A DNA stretch of 64,000 bases from the NCBI GenBank assembly GCA_035943635.1, contig DASZBX010000061.1, positions 106,420 through 170,419 on the forward strand, given 5' to 3'. Shown piece by piece: positions 1 to 7,970 of the stretch. Below the pieces are notes generated by a model, which was not told the DNA's origin, searched no databases, and saw only the letters and a program-made list of their open reading frames with translations. The stretch is from DASZBX01 sp035943635. GTDB taxonomy: Bacteria > Actinomycetota > Actinomycetes > Streptomycetales > Catenulisporaceae. How positions within the stretch are numbered: the stretch's first letter is position 1; every line of letters begins with the position of its first letter. Made by a program: the position numbers and the translations under genes.

Positions 1-383
1 AGATGGCGCAGACCGCCGACCACCTGATCGTGATCGGCAAGGGCCGACTGCTCGCCGACGCGAGCATGGCCGAGGTCATCGCCGCCGGCCCGGCCGGGCA
101 CACCGTACTGCGCACCCCTCAACCCGAGGAGTTCACCCGGGCGCTGCGCGGCCGCTCGGCTCGGGTCGAGGCGGGCATCGACCCCGAAGAGCTCTTGGTC
201 CACGGCTTGGAATGCGCCGCCGTCGGCGATCTCGGCGCAGCGCTGGGCCTGACCGTGCACGGTCTGGCAGCACAAAACCCCTCCCTGGAGGACGCCTATC
301 TCGAACTCACCCGCGAGAGCGTCGAATACCGTATCTCCCGCGGACACGAGACCGGACCGAACGATTCAGGAGCCCGCAGATGA
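1..383 (+). CDS. ABC transporter ATP-binding protein, C-terminal fragment
   Basis: The reading frame is open from the window edge, so the nucleotide-binding core lies outside. What remains (about 127 residues) is the C-terminal regulatory part typical of ABC-2 export ATPases of the drug or lantibiotic type: a short strand region followed by the motif NPSLEDAYLELT, which ends many actinobacterial CcmA-like ATPases. No Walker motifs are visible because they lie upstream. The stop overlaps the ATG of the following permease gene (ATGA), showing translational coupling and a two-component exporter. The substrate cannot be inferred. Confidence 0.8.
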   Translation, partial: MAQTADHLIVIGKGRLLADASMAEVIAAGPAGHTVLRTPQPEEFTRALRGRSARVEAGIDPEELLVHGLECAAVGDLGAALGLTVHGLAAQNPSLEDAYLELTRESVEYRISRGHETGPNDSGARR

Positions 384-1192
384 CCGCCCCCGTACCCGCG
401 CCCGCTTCCCGTATCCGCACCGTCGACTTCGCCGACCTTCTGAGCTCGGAATGGACCAGGCTACGCACCGTACGCTCGACGTACATCACGGCGCTCTTGG
501 CCAGCGTGGGCACCGTGGTCATCGCGATCGCAATCTGCCTGCGCTACGTTCAGGAATACGACCAACTGAGCCCGGACGATCTCCAGAGCGACCTGACAAA
601 TTTCAGCCTCACCGGCGTGTACCTGGCCCAGGTCGCCCTCGGCGCGCTCGGTGTACTGGTGGTCTCCAGCGAGTACGGCACCGGCATGATCCGGGCCACC
701 TTCACCGCGGTGCCACAGCGCCGGCTCGTGCTCGCGGCCAGGGGCCTCGTACTGGCCTCCGCCACGGTGCTGCTCGGCGAGGTCAGCACCTTCACCGCCT
801 TCAGCCTCGGCCAGACGATCCTTTCCAGTAAACACATCGGCACCTCGCTCGCCGACCCGGGAGTGCTGCGCGCCGTCGTCGGCGCCGGGCTCTACCTGTC
901 CGCCACCGCGCTGCTCGGCTTCGGTCTCGGCGCGCTGCTCCGGCACACCGCCGGAGCCCTGTCAGCCTTCTTCGGCCTGCTATACGCGCCCACCGCACTG
1001 ATCGACCTGCTGCCCACCGACTGGCGCAACGACGTCATCAACTACATGCCGGTCAACGCCGGCAGCCAAATCATGACGGTCGTGCACACCGGCGGCGCAC
1101 TCGGGGCCTGGACCGGCTTCGGAGTGTTCCTCTGCTACCCCGCCGCCGCCCTCATCGGCGCGCTCATCCTGGTCGAGCGGCGCGACGTCTGA
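380..1192 (+). CDS. ABC-2 type transporter permease
   Basis: A 270-residue integral membrane protein with about six hydrophobic segments, starting with a cytoplasmic N-terminus of about 35 residues that contains the motif LLSSEWTRLRTVRSTY, typical of permeases partnering CcmA-like ATPases. The start at the ATG that overlaps the ATPase stop was chosen over an in-frame upstream start because it is the normal coupled arrangement. The pair would form a half-exporter acting at the cytoplasmic membrane. The substrate is unknown. The gene is followed by almost 600 bases without a clear gene. Confidence 0.85.
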   Translation: MTAPVPAPASRIRTVDFADLLSSEWTRLRTVRSTYITALLASVGTVVIAIAICLRYVQEYDQLSPDDLQSDLTNFSLTGVYLAQVALGALGVLVVSSEYGTGMIRATFTAVPQRRLVLAARGLVLASATVLLGEVSTFTAFSLGQTILSSKHIGTSLADPGVLRAVVGAGLYLSATALLGFGLGALLRHTAGALSAFFGLLYAPTALIDLLPTDWRNDVINYMPVNAGSQIMTVVHTGGALGAWTGFGVFLCYPAAALIGALILVERRDV

Positions 1193-1350
1193 CTCGGCGC
1201 CCCCCACACCGGTCAACCCTCCCACGCAGGATCACTCCGCGACCGGCCCCCACCACCACACCGTGGCGTTTCCCCCTGTCACGGTCCACCCGCGCCTTGG
1301 CACACGACAACGGCACCCCGACCATAGCCCTGAGCCGACCCTCTCAGAAC

Positions 1351-1386
1351 CCGAACCACCCGAACCACCCGAACCACCCGAACCAC
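1351..1386. repeat. Four perfect tandem copies of CCGAACCAC
   Basis: Four head-to-tail copies of the 9-base unit CCGAACCAC, without mismatch, lying in non-coding DNA about 160 bases downstream of the ABC permease gene. A unit divisible by three could encode repeated Pro-Asn-His or Glu-Pro-Pro residues, but there is no convincing gene around it. It may be a slippage-prone locus. Confidence 0.85.
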
Positions 1387-1464
1387 CAAAGATCATTCCC
1401 CGCGCCCTCCCTGAAACATACGATCCACAGCCCCCTCGCTGCTCAGCGAGGTACCGGCGATGTT

Positions 1465-1489
1465 CTGTAAATCCATCGCAAAAAGCTAC
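1465..1489 (+). other. att-like copy of the tRNA-Tyr anticodon/variable-arm core
   Basis: This 25-base stretch reads CTGTAAATCCATCGC followed by five A and GCTAC. The tRNA-Tyr gene on the minus strand (3968-3991) reads CTGTAAATCCATCGC, then G, three A and GCTAC. The match covers the anticodon loop, anticodon stem and variable arm, the region used as attB by tRNA-targeting integrases. Neighbouring sequence does not continue the tRNA, so it is not a tRNA pseudogene. It is inverted relative to the tRNA, which is odd for the two ends of one element. Confidence 0.65.
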
Positions 1490-1533
1490 GTAAAGCAGCC
1501 TTGAACAGCCACAATGCGACAGCCTATGACCCT

Positions 1534-1547
1534 TGGTCGTGATGGGC
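1534..1547 (+). repeat. Left copy of direct repeat TGGTCGTGATGGGC
   Basis: A 14-base sequence found again, identical and in the same orientation, at 3856-3869. Both copies are preceded by a CAGCC/TAT-containing segment and followed within a few bases by AATGGGTT or its equivalent, so the similarity is wider than the 14 bases. The two copies bracket the excisionase-integrase region. They may be arm-type integrase-binding sites or a duplicated end of the element. Confidence 0.6.
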
Positions 1548-1788
1548 TTCAATGGGTTCGAGCTTAGGGGAGTTCAACCATTATGGACTGTCCAATGTGC
1601 TGACCAGGCTCTGAAGCTCCCGCAGGATTCGCAGCCTCCATGCGTTGTCGCGCCCTTGTCGCAATCATGGAATTTGGCAGCTGCCGGACCGCCGCAAAGC
1701 GACGTGGGTCCTGGGGATGGGCATCTACCTGTCCCGTGCTACCCAACCCAGATGACCAGTGATGTAACATCTGGAACACTCTCTCGAC

Positions 1789-1965
1789 ATGAGTACATCG
1801 AGTGCCGTCCCGATCCTTAGGACCGTTGATCTATCGGCGGCGTACCGGGCGGCTATGCGGCTTCTCGATCTCGTCGAGCCGCTGCTGAAACTCCCCAATG
1901 GCAGCCTCCGGATTCGCCGTAGCGAACTGGAGCGCTGGCTCACGGCTCACGAGGAAAAGTGCTGA
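1789..1965 (+). CDS. Excisionase-like small DNA-binding protein
   Basis: A 58-residue frame (start ATG, stop TGA). The middle and end (LLDLVEPLLKLPNGSLRIRR then SELERWL) fit the winged-helix excisionase/MerR-like family, in which the recognition helix is followed by an R-x-S/E-E-L-x-x-W-L tail. The stop overlaps the ATG of the integrase remnant (TGATG), the usual xis-int arrangement of actinobacterial integrative elements. Its role would be to bind next to the att core and direct excision, but with the integrase broken it probably has no working partner. The frame itself looks intact. Confidence 0.65.
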   Translation: MSTSSAVPILRTVDLSAAYRAAMRLLDLVEPLLKLPNGSLRIRRSELERWLTAHEEKC

Positions 1966-3837
1966 TGGAACTTACTTACTCTGTCCATGTCCACAAGGTT
2001 GAAGTCCGCAAGAATAGCGCTGGAAAAACCGTTTCATACCGCGTGGGATGGCTAGTCGAAAGGCTGCCGTTGTGGCGAGAGACGTTCAAGACTGCCGCCC
2101 AAGCCGACTCCTTCCGCTCCGAACTGATCGCAGCGACCAAACGAGGCGAGCCATTCGACGGCGCGACCGGGCGACCCGCGAGCGACAACCGCAAGGCCGC
2201 AAGCCCGGCATGGTTCGCATTCGCCCAGGACTCCGGGGTTCCGCAGATCACCACTCACCGAGTGTTATAAAGTGCCCTTGACCTGGGCAAATGAGGGTAC
2301 TCATAGAGACATGGCGTGTTACTGGACCCTCGAAAAATCGCAGGTCACACGCTTGCCGGTGAGAACCATCCAGATGGGCGGCTTGGGTTGCTCACCATCA
2401 CCGCAAGATGTTACTGACTGTCCGCCATGTTCGCAATCGGAGTCGCAGCAGATTGTGATACTCCCACCTGCGTCGATAAAAGCAGCCCGACCGCAGTCGT
2501 GTCGCTATTGCGGCCGTCGAGCACCATGTAAGGACCGCCCGTGAGCTGCATCGACGGCCGCACCTAGATACACGGGCATTTCGGGCGCTGACCCGTATCC
2601 TTCCAGCTCAGAGGACCTTTTGTGTTACTAGTTAAGGCATTTATCTGCGGAACCCGGGGGACTGCGCGGGGAGCAAATGGCCCTACGTCTTGTCGAATCA
2701 TCGGCACGGCATTGCCGACACGATGGCCGATGCGACCGAGGTCATGCCTTCCAGCAAGATTGTCGCTCTGAGCACTGCGGATCTACCGGCCGCCGTGCGC
2801 TGGGCAGTCAGTGAGAAAGTCCGTGACCCCGCACGAGAAGCTCCACCGAACCTCGCGCCAGCTATCGGCTGGCTGGAGCGCAACACGGTGCCTATGTCCG
2901 CGTTCGAGGAAAAGGGCCAAGGTGCGCAACTGGCTAGGCAACTGCTGGACCGGCTCAGTGGTAGGCAAGATGGTTCGCCCGCAGCTGCGAGCATGGCAAT
3001 GCGCAATCGTGCCATCGCAAACAACCTGATGAGCTACGCAATCGAGATGGGTGTCTTGAATGCCAACCCGCTCAAAGCGGTGAAATGGACCAAGCCGAAA
3101 GTCTCCGAGGAAATCGACGTCCGGGTCGTTGCCAACCCGGATCAGGCTGCCCGGCTCCTGTCAGCCGTGGCCACCCACGGCGAACTGGGAGAAAGGTTGG
3201 TGGCGTTCTTCGGCTGTATGTGCTAGGCCGCATTGCGGCCTGAGGAAGTCATCGGCTTGCAGCGGGATGACTTGGCGAGCTTACTCAAGAAGGGCTGGGG
3301 AGAGGCGCTGCTGTACACGGCGGAAACGTCGCCGGGTAAGAGCTGGACCGACAGCGGCACACAAAGCGAGCGTCGCAGCCTCAAGCAACGCGCCACCGAT
3401 GTGGTCCTGTACCGATCCACCCCATCCTGGTCGCACTGCTTCGCTCCCACCTGGAGCGGTTCCCCACTGCGACAGGGGACGTCTTTCGCGGACCGCGCGG
3501 CGGCCGGATCTCCGACAGCGGCTACCTGCCGCATTTCCACACGGCACGTACTGGAGCATTCACCCCGGCTGAAGCGGCCTCACCCCTCGCTGAACGGCCC
3601 TATGAGCTCCGACACGCCGCAGTCTCCACGTGGTTGAACGTCGGAGTAGACCCGGCTCAAGTAGCCGAGTGGGCAGGGCACTCCGTGGCGGTCCTACTCC
3701 GGGTGTACGCCAAGTGCATCTCTGGCAAGGACGCCGAAGCCAAGCGGCGCATTCTCGACGCCATGAAGCCCGAGCCCGAGCCCGAGCCCGATGCCGAAAG
3801 GCCTGAAGGCGAGGCTTCCCCCATGGGGAACGTATAA
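1965..3837 (+). pseudogene. Tyrosine-type site-specific integrase, disrupted
   Basis: Three frame segments together make one actinobacterial integrative-element integrase of about 480 residues. The N-terminal segment (1965 to about 2232) has the YRVGW and FKTAAQADSFRSEL strands of the arm-binding domain. The central segment resumes at about 2664 with SKWPYVLSNHRHGIAD. The catalytic domain has ALRPEEV, YELRHAAVSTWLN, AEWAGHS and LLRVYAK, supplying the Arg, His and nucleophilic Tyr set. Lesions: a 426-bp insertion (2233-2658), a TAG at 3224-3226 where the family has Tyr, and a one-base frameshift between about 3400 and 3417. The tail carries an (EP)n repeat. It is followed by a terminator and a tRNA-Tyr gene, as in SLP1-type elements. 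Confidence 0.88.
2233..2658. mobile_element. 426-bp inverted-repeat insertion (MITE or IS remnant) inside the integrase gene
   Basis: The ends are 16-base inverted repeats with one mismatch: CCGGGGTTCCGCAGAT at 2233-2248 and the reverse complement CCCGGGTTCCGCAGAT at 2643-2658. Both ends are flanked by the 5-base direct repeat GGACT (2228-2232 and 2659-2663), a target-site duplication. Taking out the element plus one GGACT (431 bases) joins frame to frame and gives FAQDCAGSKWPYVLSNHR, matching the expected integrase. No transposase is recognisable; one frame ends with a CRYCGRRAPC zinc-finger-like string, possibly a relic. Confidence 0.85.
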
Positions 3838-3855
3838 GGAACGATCAGCCGTATC

Positions 3856-3869
3856 TGGTCGTGATGGGC
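3856..3869 (+). repeat. Right copy of direct repeat TGGTCGTGATGGGC
   Basis: Identical to 1534-1547 and in the same orientation. It lies between the end of the integrase remnant and the tRNA-Tyr gene, about 100 bases from the tRNA core. This is where an arm-type site of attP would be expected. Confidence 0.6.
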
Positions 3870-3893
3870 CGTAACCAGACGTATAAATGGGTT

Positions 3894-3933
3894 GAGCCCC
3901 CGCTCAGCGTTTCCGCTGTTCGGGGGCTCTTTT
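3894..3933 (+). terminator. Rho-independent terminator after the integrase remnant
   Basis: GAGCCCCCG (3894-3902) pairs perfectly with CGGGGGCTC (3921-3929), followed directly by TTTT. A smaller AGCG/CGCT pair can extend the fold in the loop. The T-run is on the plus strand, so it terminates transcription coming from the integrase gene and protects the convergent tRNA gene. Confidence 0.85.
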
Positions 3934-3942
3934 GCCTAACCG

Positions 3943-4023
3943 TGGCAGGTAAAGGATTCGAACCTTTGTAGCTTTCGCGATGGATTTACAGTCCACTCCC
4001 ATTGGCCGCTCGGGCAACCTGCC
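3943..4023 (-). tRNA. tRNA-Tyr (anticodon GTA)
   Basis: Read on the minus strand, the acceptor strands GGCAGGT and ACCTGCC pair over seven bases. The D arm carries AGCGGCCAA, the anticodon loop reads ACTGTAAAT (anticodon GTA), there is a long class II variable arm, and the T loop is TTCGAAT. The discriminator base is A, and CCA is not encoded. The 3' part of the gene would act as attB for the neighbouring integrase, as known for SLP1-type elements. The gene itself appears intact. Confidence 0.95.
3968..3991 (-). other. Putative attB/att core inside tRNA-Tyr
   Basis: This segment of the tRNA (anticodon loop through variable arm) is repeated, inverted, at 1465-1489 with one substitution and one extra base. 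Its position just beyond the integrase 3' end and terminator is that of the int-proximal att site. Confidence 0.6.
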
Positions 4024-4166
4024 AAGGTGATCACTCCCGAAGGAGTGGCCTCGAAAAGGATAGCCTATAAACGGGGGTGGTCCGCCACCGGTTTGCGGTG
4101 CGTCGGGTGAGATCGGGTGGGACTCGGGAGACGGTCGACAACCGCAGCCCCCTCCCCACCTCCGAA

Positions 4167-5051
4167 CTACGGCTGCAACGGCGGGTAAGCCGGGTCGAGC
4201 AGCCCGTTCTCCTTGAGGAACCCGTGCAGCGGGGTCGTTTCCGGGTAGTGGCCCCACGCGTGGTCACCATCCCCCTGGCCGACGCCGCCGAGGAGCTGCT
4301 TCTGGATCGGGGAGAATGTGTCGTAGATCTCACTCGCCTGGAGCTTGGCGACTTCGTCGCGGTTGGCTATCCAGCGGTGGGTGTACGCATAGAACATGGC
4401 CTTGCGGGTGATGTCCGAGTAGTTGTTGGTGCGGGTGTGCCACAGGCGGCGGTCGAAGAAGACCACGTCGCCGGGGTTGGCGCACACCTCGACCGATCCT
4501 TCTGGCTCGGGCCAGACCACGTCGCGGCGGGGCGGGCCGTCGATCCGGTTGGTCAGGTGGCTGCCGGGGACGACCTTGAAGTTGCCGCGGCCCTGGACGG
4601 ACACGTCCGACAGCCAGTACGCCAGCTTCACCGACAGGCGCGGGCGGGGGGAGGTCTCCAGTTCGCGGTTCTGCCGGCCGCCGTCCTGGTGCCACTCGTA
4701 CCGGTACGGCTTCTCGATCCGGATCGGCGGGTGCACGTCCAGGTGGGAGTGGTAGATGTGGATGTTCCAGCCGAGGATCGACCAGACGAACGGGAAGGTG
4801 GCCGGGTGGTCGATCAGGCTGACGGTGTCGGGGGCGCTGTTCACGCCGCACAGCAGGTGCATCGCACCCTCGGCGGACAGGCGCTCCCCGGCCTGCTCGG
4901 CGGCGTAGACGCGGTCGATCACGGCGGTGTAGAGCTCGACCTCGCTCGCGCTCAGCGCGCCGGGTATGACCAGATACCCGTCACGGTCGAACTGGGCGCG
5001 TTGCTCGGCGGTCATGGGCGTTGTGGCACGGGTGTCGGTCGAAGTGGACAT
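4167..5051 (-). CDS. Phytanoyl-CoA dioxygenase (PhyH) family oxygenase
   Basis: A 294-residue protein of the non-haem Fe(II)/2-oxoglutarate oxygenase superfamily. The iron triad is visible as H121-x-D123 (in EWHQDGG) and a distal His at about 205 in LWHTRTNN; the nearby Arg fits 2-oxoglutarate binding. The VVPGSH motif before the distal His is typical of PhyH members used in hydroxylation of small molecules or natural products. The start was placed at MSTSTD rather than 45 codons upstream, because the upstream part is low quality and overlaps the divergent gene's promoter. It is transcribed away from a GMC oxidoreductase; the two may act on the same substrate, which is unknown. Confidence 0.85.
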   Translation of the reverse strand: MSTSTDTRATTPMTAEQRAQFDRDGYLVIPGALSASEVELYTAVIDRVYAAEQAGERLSAEGAMHLLCGVNSAPDTVSLIDHPATFPFVWSILGWNIHIYHSHLDVHPPIRIEKPYRYEWHQDGGRQNRELETSPRPRLSVKLAYWLSDVSVQGRGNFKVVPGSHLTNRIDGPPRRDVVWPEPEGSVEVCANPGDVVFFDRRLWHTRTNNYSDITRKAMFYAYTHRWIANRDEVAKLQASEIYDTFSPIQKQLLGGVGQGDGDHAWGHYPETTPLHGFLKENGLLDPAYPPLQP

Positions 5052-5236
5052 GATTCCCCAACTGTCTACTGAGTGCGTGTTCGGGTGGAAATGACCGTAT
5101 ATTTGCCGACTCGGAAAGTTCCCTTGCTGGTCGGCTTGTTGGACAACCATAGTAGACGCGCCAGGTGCGCGAACGGTTGTCTGCATGTAACCGGGCGCTC
5201 TTGTGCAGCACTTCTGCGGGTGCTGTTCTGAGAGGC

Positions 5237-6757
5237 GTGGACGAGTTGAGGCGTGAGGCCGACACGATCGTCGTCGGCGCCGGGGCGGCCGGGTGTGTGC
5301 TGGCTGCGCGGCTTTCCGAGGACCCCTGCCATCAGGTGCTGCTGGTCGAGGCCGGGCCGGACTACCCGTCCGTCGACCTGCTGCCGGACGAGCTGCGCAG
5401 CGGCTGGCGCGCGGCCGGGACGCACGACTGGGCCTACACCGACGAGGTCACCGGCGGGCCGGTGGCCCGGGCCCGGGTGGTCGGCGGCTGCTCGGCGACC
5501 AACGGGACCGTGGCGCTGCGCGGCACCCCGGCCGACTACGACCGCTGGGCCGCGCTGGGCAATCCGGGCTGGGCCTACGCCGACGTGCTGCCTGCCTTCC
5601 GCCGGGTCGAGGACGATCTGGACTTCGCCGACCAGTGGCACGGCCGGGGCGGCCCGATCCCGGTCCGGCGCTACCGGCCCAAGGAGCTGACCTGGGCGAA
5701 CGCCGCCGCCTACACCGCGATGGTGCTGGCCGGGTTCCCGGAGCTGGCCGACCACAACCGGCCCGGCGCGGTGGGGCTGGGCCCGGCGCCGGTGAACACG
5801 GTCGGCGGGGAGCGGATGGGCGCGGCCCGGACCTACCTGGCCCGGGCCCGGTCCCGGGACAACCTGGCCGTGCTGCCGGACGCCCTGGTCGACCGGGTGG
5901 TGATCGAGCACGGCCGGGCCGTGGCCGTACAACTCGCCGACGGCCGGATGGTCCGGGCGGACCGGATCGTGCTGGCCTCGGGCGCGTACGGCTCGCCGGC
6001 GATCCTGCTGCGTTCCGGCGTCGGCGCGGCCGGGCAGCTGCGTGAGCTGGGCATCAGCGTGCACGCGGACCTGGCCGGGGTGGGCGCGAACCTGCAGGAG
6101 CACCCGGGGGTGTCCGTGATCTGGCCGGCCGACGCCGCGCAGCCGGACGGGCCGCGGTTCCAGATCGTGGCGACCTGGCGCAGCGGGCTGGACCCGCAGG
6201 CGGTGGACTCCGGCTACGACATGCAGCACCTGCCGGCCGGCGCCCCGGGGATGTTCTGGATCTCGGCTGCGGTGATGACCCCGCGGTCGCGCGGCACGGT
6301 GCGGCTGGCCTCGGCCGACCCGGCCGCCGCGCCGCGGATCCGGCTGAACCTGCTGGAGGACCCGCTGGACCTGGCCCGCCTGGTCGCCGGGGTGCGCTCG
6401 GCCCGGCAGATCGGCGCCGAGTCGCCGATGACGGACCTGGCCGCCGGGCCGGAGCGGTGGCCCGGGGCCGGGATCGAGGACGACGAGGAGCTGGGCCGGG
6501 CGGTGCGCGCCGCGGCCTGGACGTACCACCACGCGGCCGGGACCTGCGCGATGGGCCCGGAGCCGGCCGACGGCGCGGTGGTCGACGCCGGGGGAGCGGT
6601 GCACGGCGTGGAGGGGCTCTACGTGGCCGACGCGTCGATCATGCCGGTGCTTCCGGCGGGGAACATCCACCTGCCGACGATGATGGTGGCCGAGCGGATA
6701 GCGGAGCTGTTGGGCAAGGAGAACGTGCAGGTCGGAGCCGTGGCGGAGGCCCGGTAA
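5237..6757 (+). CDS. GMC-family FAD-dependent oxidoreductase
   Basis: A protein of about 506 residues with the N-terminal FAD fold (VVGAGAAGCVLAARLSE, then LLVEAGPD), the first GMC signature (RVVGGCSATNGTVALRG), the second (LASGAYGSPAILLRSGVG), and the C-terminal active-site region (YHHAAGTCAMG and DASIMPVLPAGNIHLPTMM). This is the choline dehydrogenase/glucose oxidase superfamily, which oxidises alcohols. It lacks a signal peptide and is probably cytosolic. The start is uncertain: GTG at 5237 is used here, and a TTG at 5246 sits at a better distance from AGAGG. It is divergent from the PhyH gene across about 185 bases that must hold both promoters. Confidence 0.85.
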   Translation: MDELRREADTIVVGAGAAGCVLAARLSEDPCHQVLLVEAGPDYPSVDLLPDELRSGWRAAGTHDWAYTDEVTGGPVARARVVGGCSATNGTVALRGTPADYDRWAALGNPGWAYADVLPAFRRVEDDLDFADQWHGRGGPIPVRRYRPKELTWANAAAYTAMVLAGFPELADHNRPGAVGLGPAPVNTVGGERMGAARTYLARARSRDNLAVLPDALVDRVVIEHGRAVAVQLADGRMVRADRIVLASGAYGSPAILLRSGVGAAGQLRELGISVHADLAGVGANLQEHPGVSVIWPADAAQPDGPRFQIVATWRSGLDPQAVDSGYDMQHLPAGAPGMFWISAAVMTPRSRGTVRLASADPAAAPRIRLNLLEDPLDLARLVAGVRSARQIGAESPMTDLAAGPERWPGAGIEDDEELGRAVRAAAWTYHHAAGTCAMGPEPADGAVVDAGGAVHGVEGLYVADASIMPVLPAGNIHLPTMMVAERIAELLGKENVQVGAVAEAR

Positions 6758-6783
6758 GCGTCGGTGCGCCGGGCAGGCGCGGC

Positions 6784-7857
6784 TCAGCCGCCGCGGACGG
6801 AGGAACAGCCGCCGCCGGCCCAGCGGGCATAGGCCGGGACCCAGTTGGTCGCGATGGCGTCGACCCGATCGCGGCTGAGACTGCTCCATTCGGCTGACGA
6901 CGGAGGGGTCCAGGCCCACACCACCAGCCCGGCCCGGTGCCAGCCGGCGACCTCGGCGGCCGTCATCCCGGTGTACTGGAGGTAGAGGATCCGGGCCCCG
7001 GTGGCGAGCACCGCACTGGGCGGCGGGTCCCCGGCGTCCTGCAGGAAGGCGGTCGGGACCGACGGCGCCGCGGCGCGGAACGCCAGCAGGTCCGGCGCGG
7101 TCCACCCGGCCACCACGATCCGCGAACTCAGCCCGGACGCCGCGATCACCTGCGCGAAGTGGGCGAACTGGGTCTGCGCGGGCACCGGGTCCGAGCCGTC
7201 CAGCGGGTCGGACTCCATCTGGATCACGATCGGCAGCCCGGTCGCGCGGATTCCGGCGAGCAGTTGCGCGAGGGTCTGCGGGTGCAGCCCGGCCCGGATC
7301 TGGCCGGCGTCGTCGCGGGAGGTCAGCGCGGTGAACCGGGCCGCGGTGTAGCCGGTGATCGGCCCGGTCCCGGATGTGGTCCGGTCGACGGTCGGATCGT
7401 GCAGCGCGACCGGGACGCCGTCCGCGGTCCAGCGCACGTCGACGTTGAGGATGCCGGCGCCGTGCCGGGCCGCGTCGACCTCGCTCCAGGAGGTGTTCTC
7501 CGGGAACGCGTCCGGATTCCCGCCCTCGCCGCGGTGCGCGATCACCGGCGGGATCCGGCAGCCGGACGAGGCCGAGCCCTGGTGGGGGATGGCGGCGAAG
7601 AAACCGGCGGCGGTGGGGAGGGAGTCCAGGGCCTGAATCGGGTGCCCCAGGGCCGTCACCGTGATGGGCGCGGGTGCCGAGACCCTTGGCGAAGGCGAAG
7701 GCGAAGGCGAAGGCGAAGGCGAAGGCGAGGGTGAGGGCGAAGCGACAGGGGCGCCGACACCGCGCCCGGCATCGGCGTACCCTGCGGATGACCCATGCGC
7801 GAAACAAACCAGTGCGACAGCAGACACCAGCATGGCGGCGGCCGATCTGATGCGCAT
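6784..7857 (-). CDS. Secreted glycerophosphodiester phosphodiesterase-like protein
   Basis: A 357-residue protein. The N-terminus (MRIRSAAAMLVSAVALVCFA) is a Sec signal peptide, followed by a (SP)n linker encoded by a GAAGGC-type hexanucleotide repeat at about 7688-7740. The catalytic domain starts with AHRGEGG and PENT, continues with VDVRWTADG and VALHDPTVDRTT, and has IVIQMESD and an AWTP strand, in the TIM-barrel order of the GDPD family. The usual metal-ligand Glu of the E-x-D pair is Asn here (LNVDVRWT), so activity may be altered. It would act outside the cell on phospholipid head groups. It is in line with but separate from the upstream crcB pair. Confidence 0.82.
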   Translation of the reverse strand: MRIRSAAAMLVSAVALVCFAHGSSAGYADAGRGVGAPVASPSPSPSPSPSPSPSPSPRVSAPAPITVTALGHPIQALDSLPTAAGFFAAIPHQGSASSGCRIPPVIAHRGEGGNPDAFPENTSWSEVDAARHGAGILNVDVRWTADGVPVALHDPTVDRTTSGTGPITGYTAARFTALTSRDDAGQIRAGLHPQTLAQLLAGIRATGLPIVIQMESDPLDGSDPVPAQTQFAHFAQVIAASGLSSRIVVAGWTAPDLLAFRAAAPSVPTAFLQDAGDPPPSAVLATGARILYLQYTGMTAAEVAGWHRAGLVVWAWTPPSSAEWSSLSRDRVDAIATNWVPAYARWAGGGCSSVRGG

Positions 7858-7970
7858 GCAGTCAGGATAATGAGCCGACCTGCGTTTCCGCGGGCGCAGG
7901 GCCGGGCCGTTGCGCCGAAAGATGACAAGGTGATGAGGAGACGAGGTGATCAGACGACCCTGACACCCGG

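Larger units (their letters stand above)
1193..1788. other. Gene-poor stretch at the outer edge of a decayed integrated element
   Basis: No open frame here looks coding: codon choice is irregular and the frames give low-complexity or shadow products. The stretch holds four perfect 9-bp repeats (1351-1386), a tRNA-Tyr-like core (1465-1489) and one copy of a 14-bp repeat (1534-1547). The base composition is visibly more AT-rich from about 1400 onward than in the flanking genes, which fits the remains of a mobile element. Confidence 0.6.

Noticed and set aside
2272..2544. A 90-residue frame inside the 426-bp insertion with a CRYCGRRAPC string
   Set aside because: No start signal, irregular codon use and no family match; it may be a relic of a transposase zinc finger, but this cannot be supported.
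5066..7807. A 913-residue minus-strand frame with an (AF)n run
   Set aside because: It is a shadow of the GMC oxidoreductase and GDPD genes; the (AF)n string is the hexanucleotide repeat of the GDPD linker read in another frame, and the product is Arg/Pro/Gly-rich like other antisense frames.
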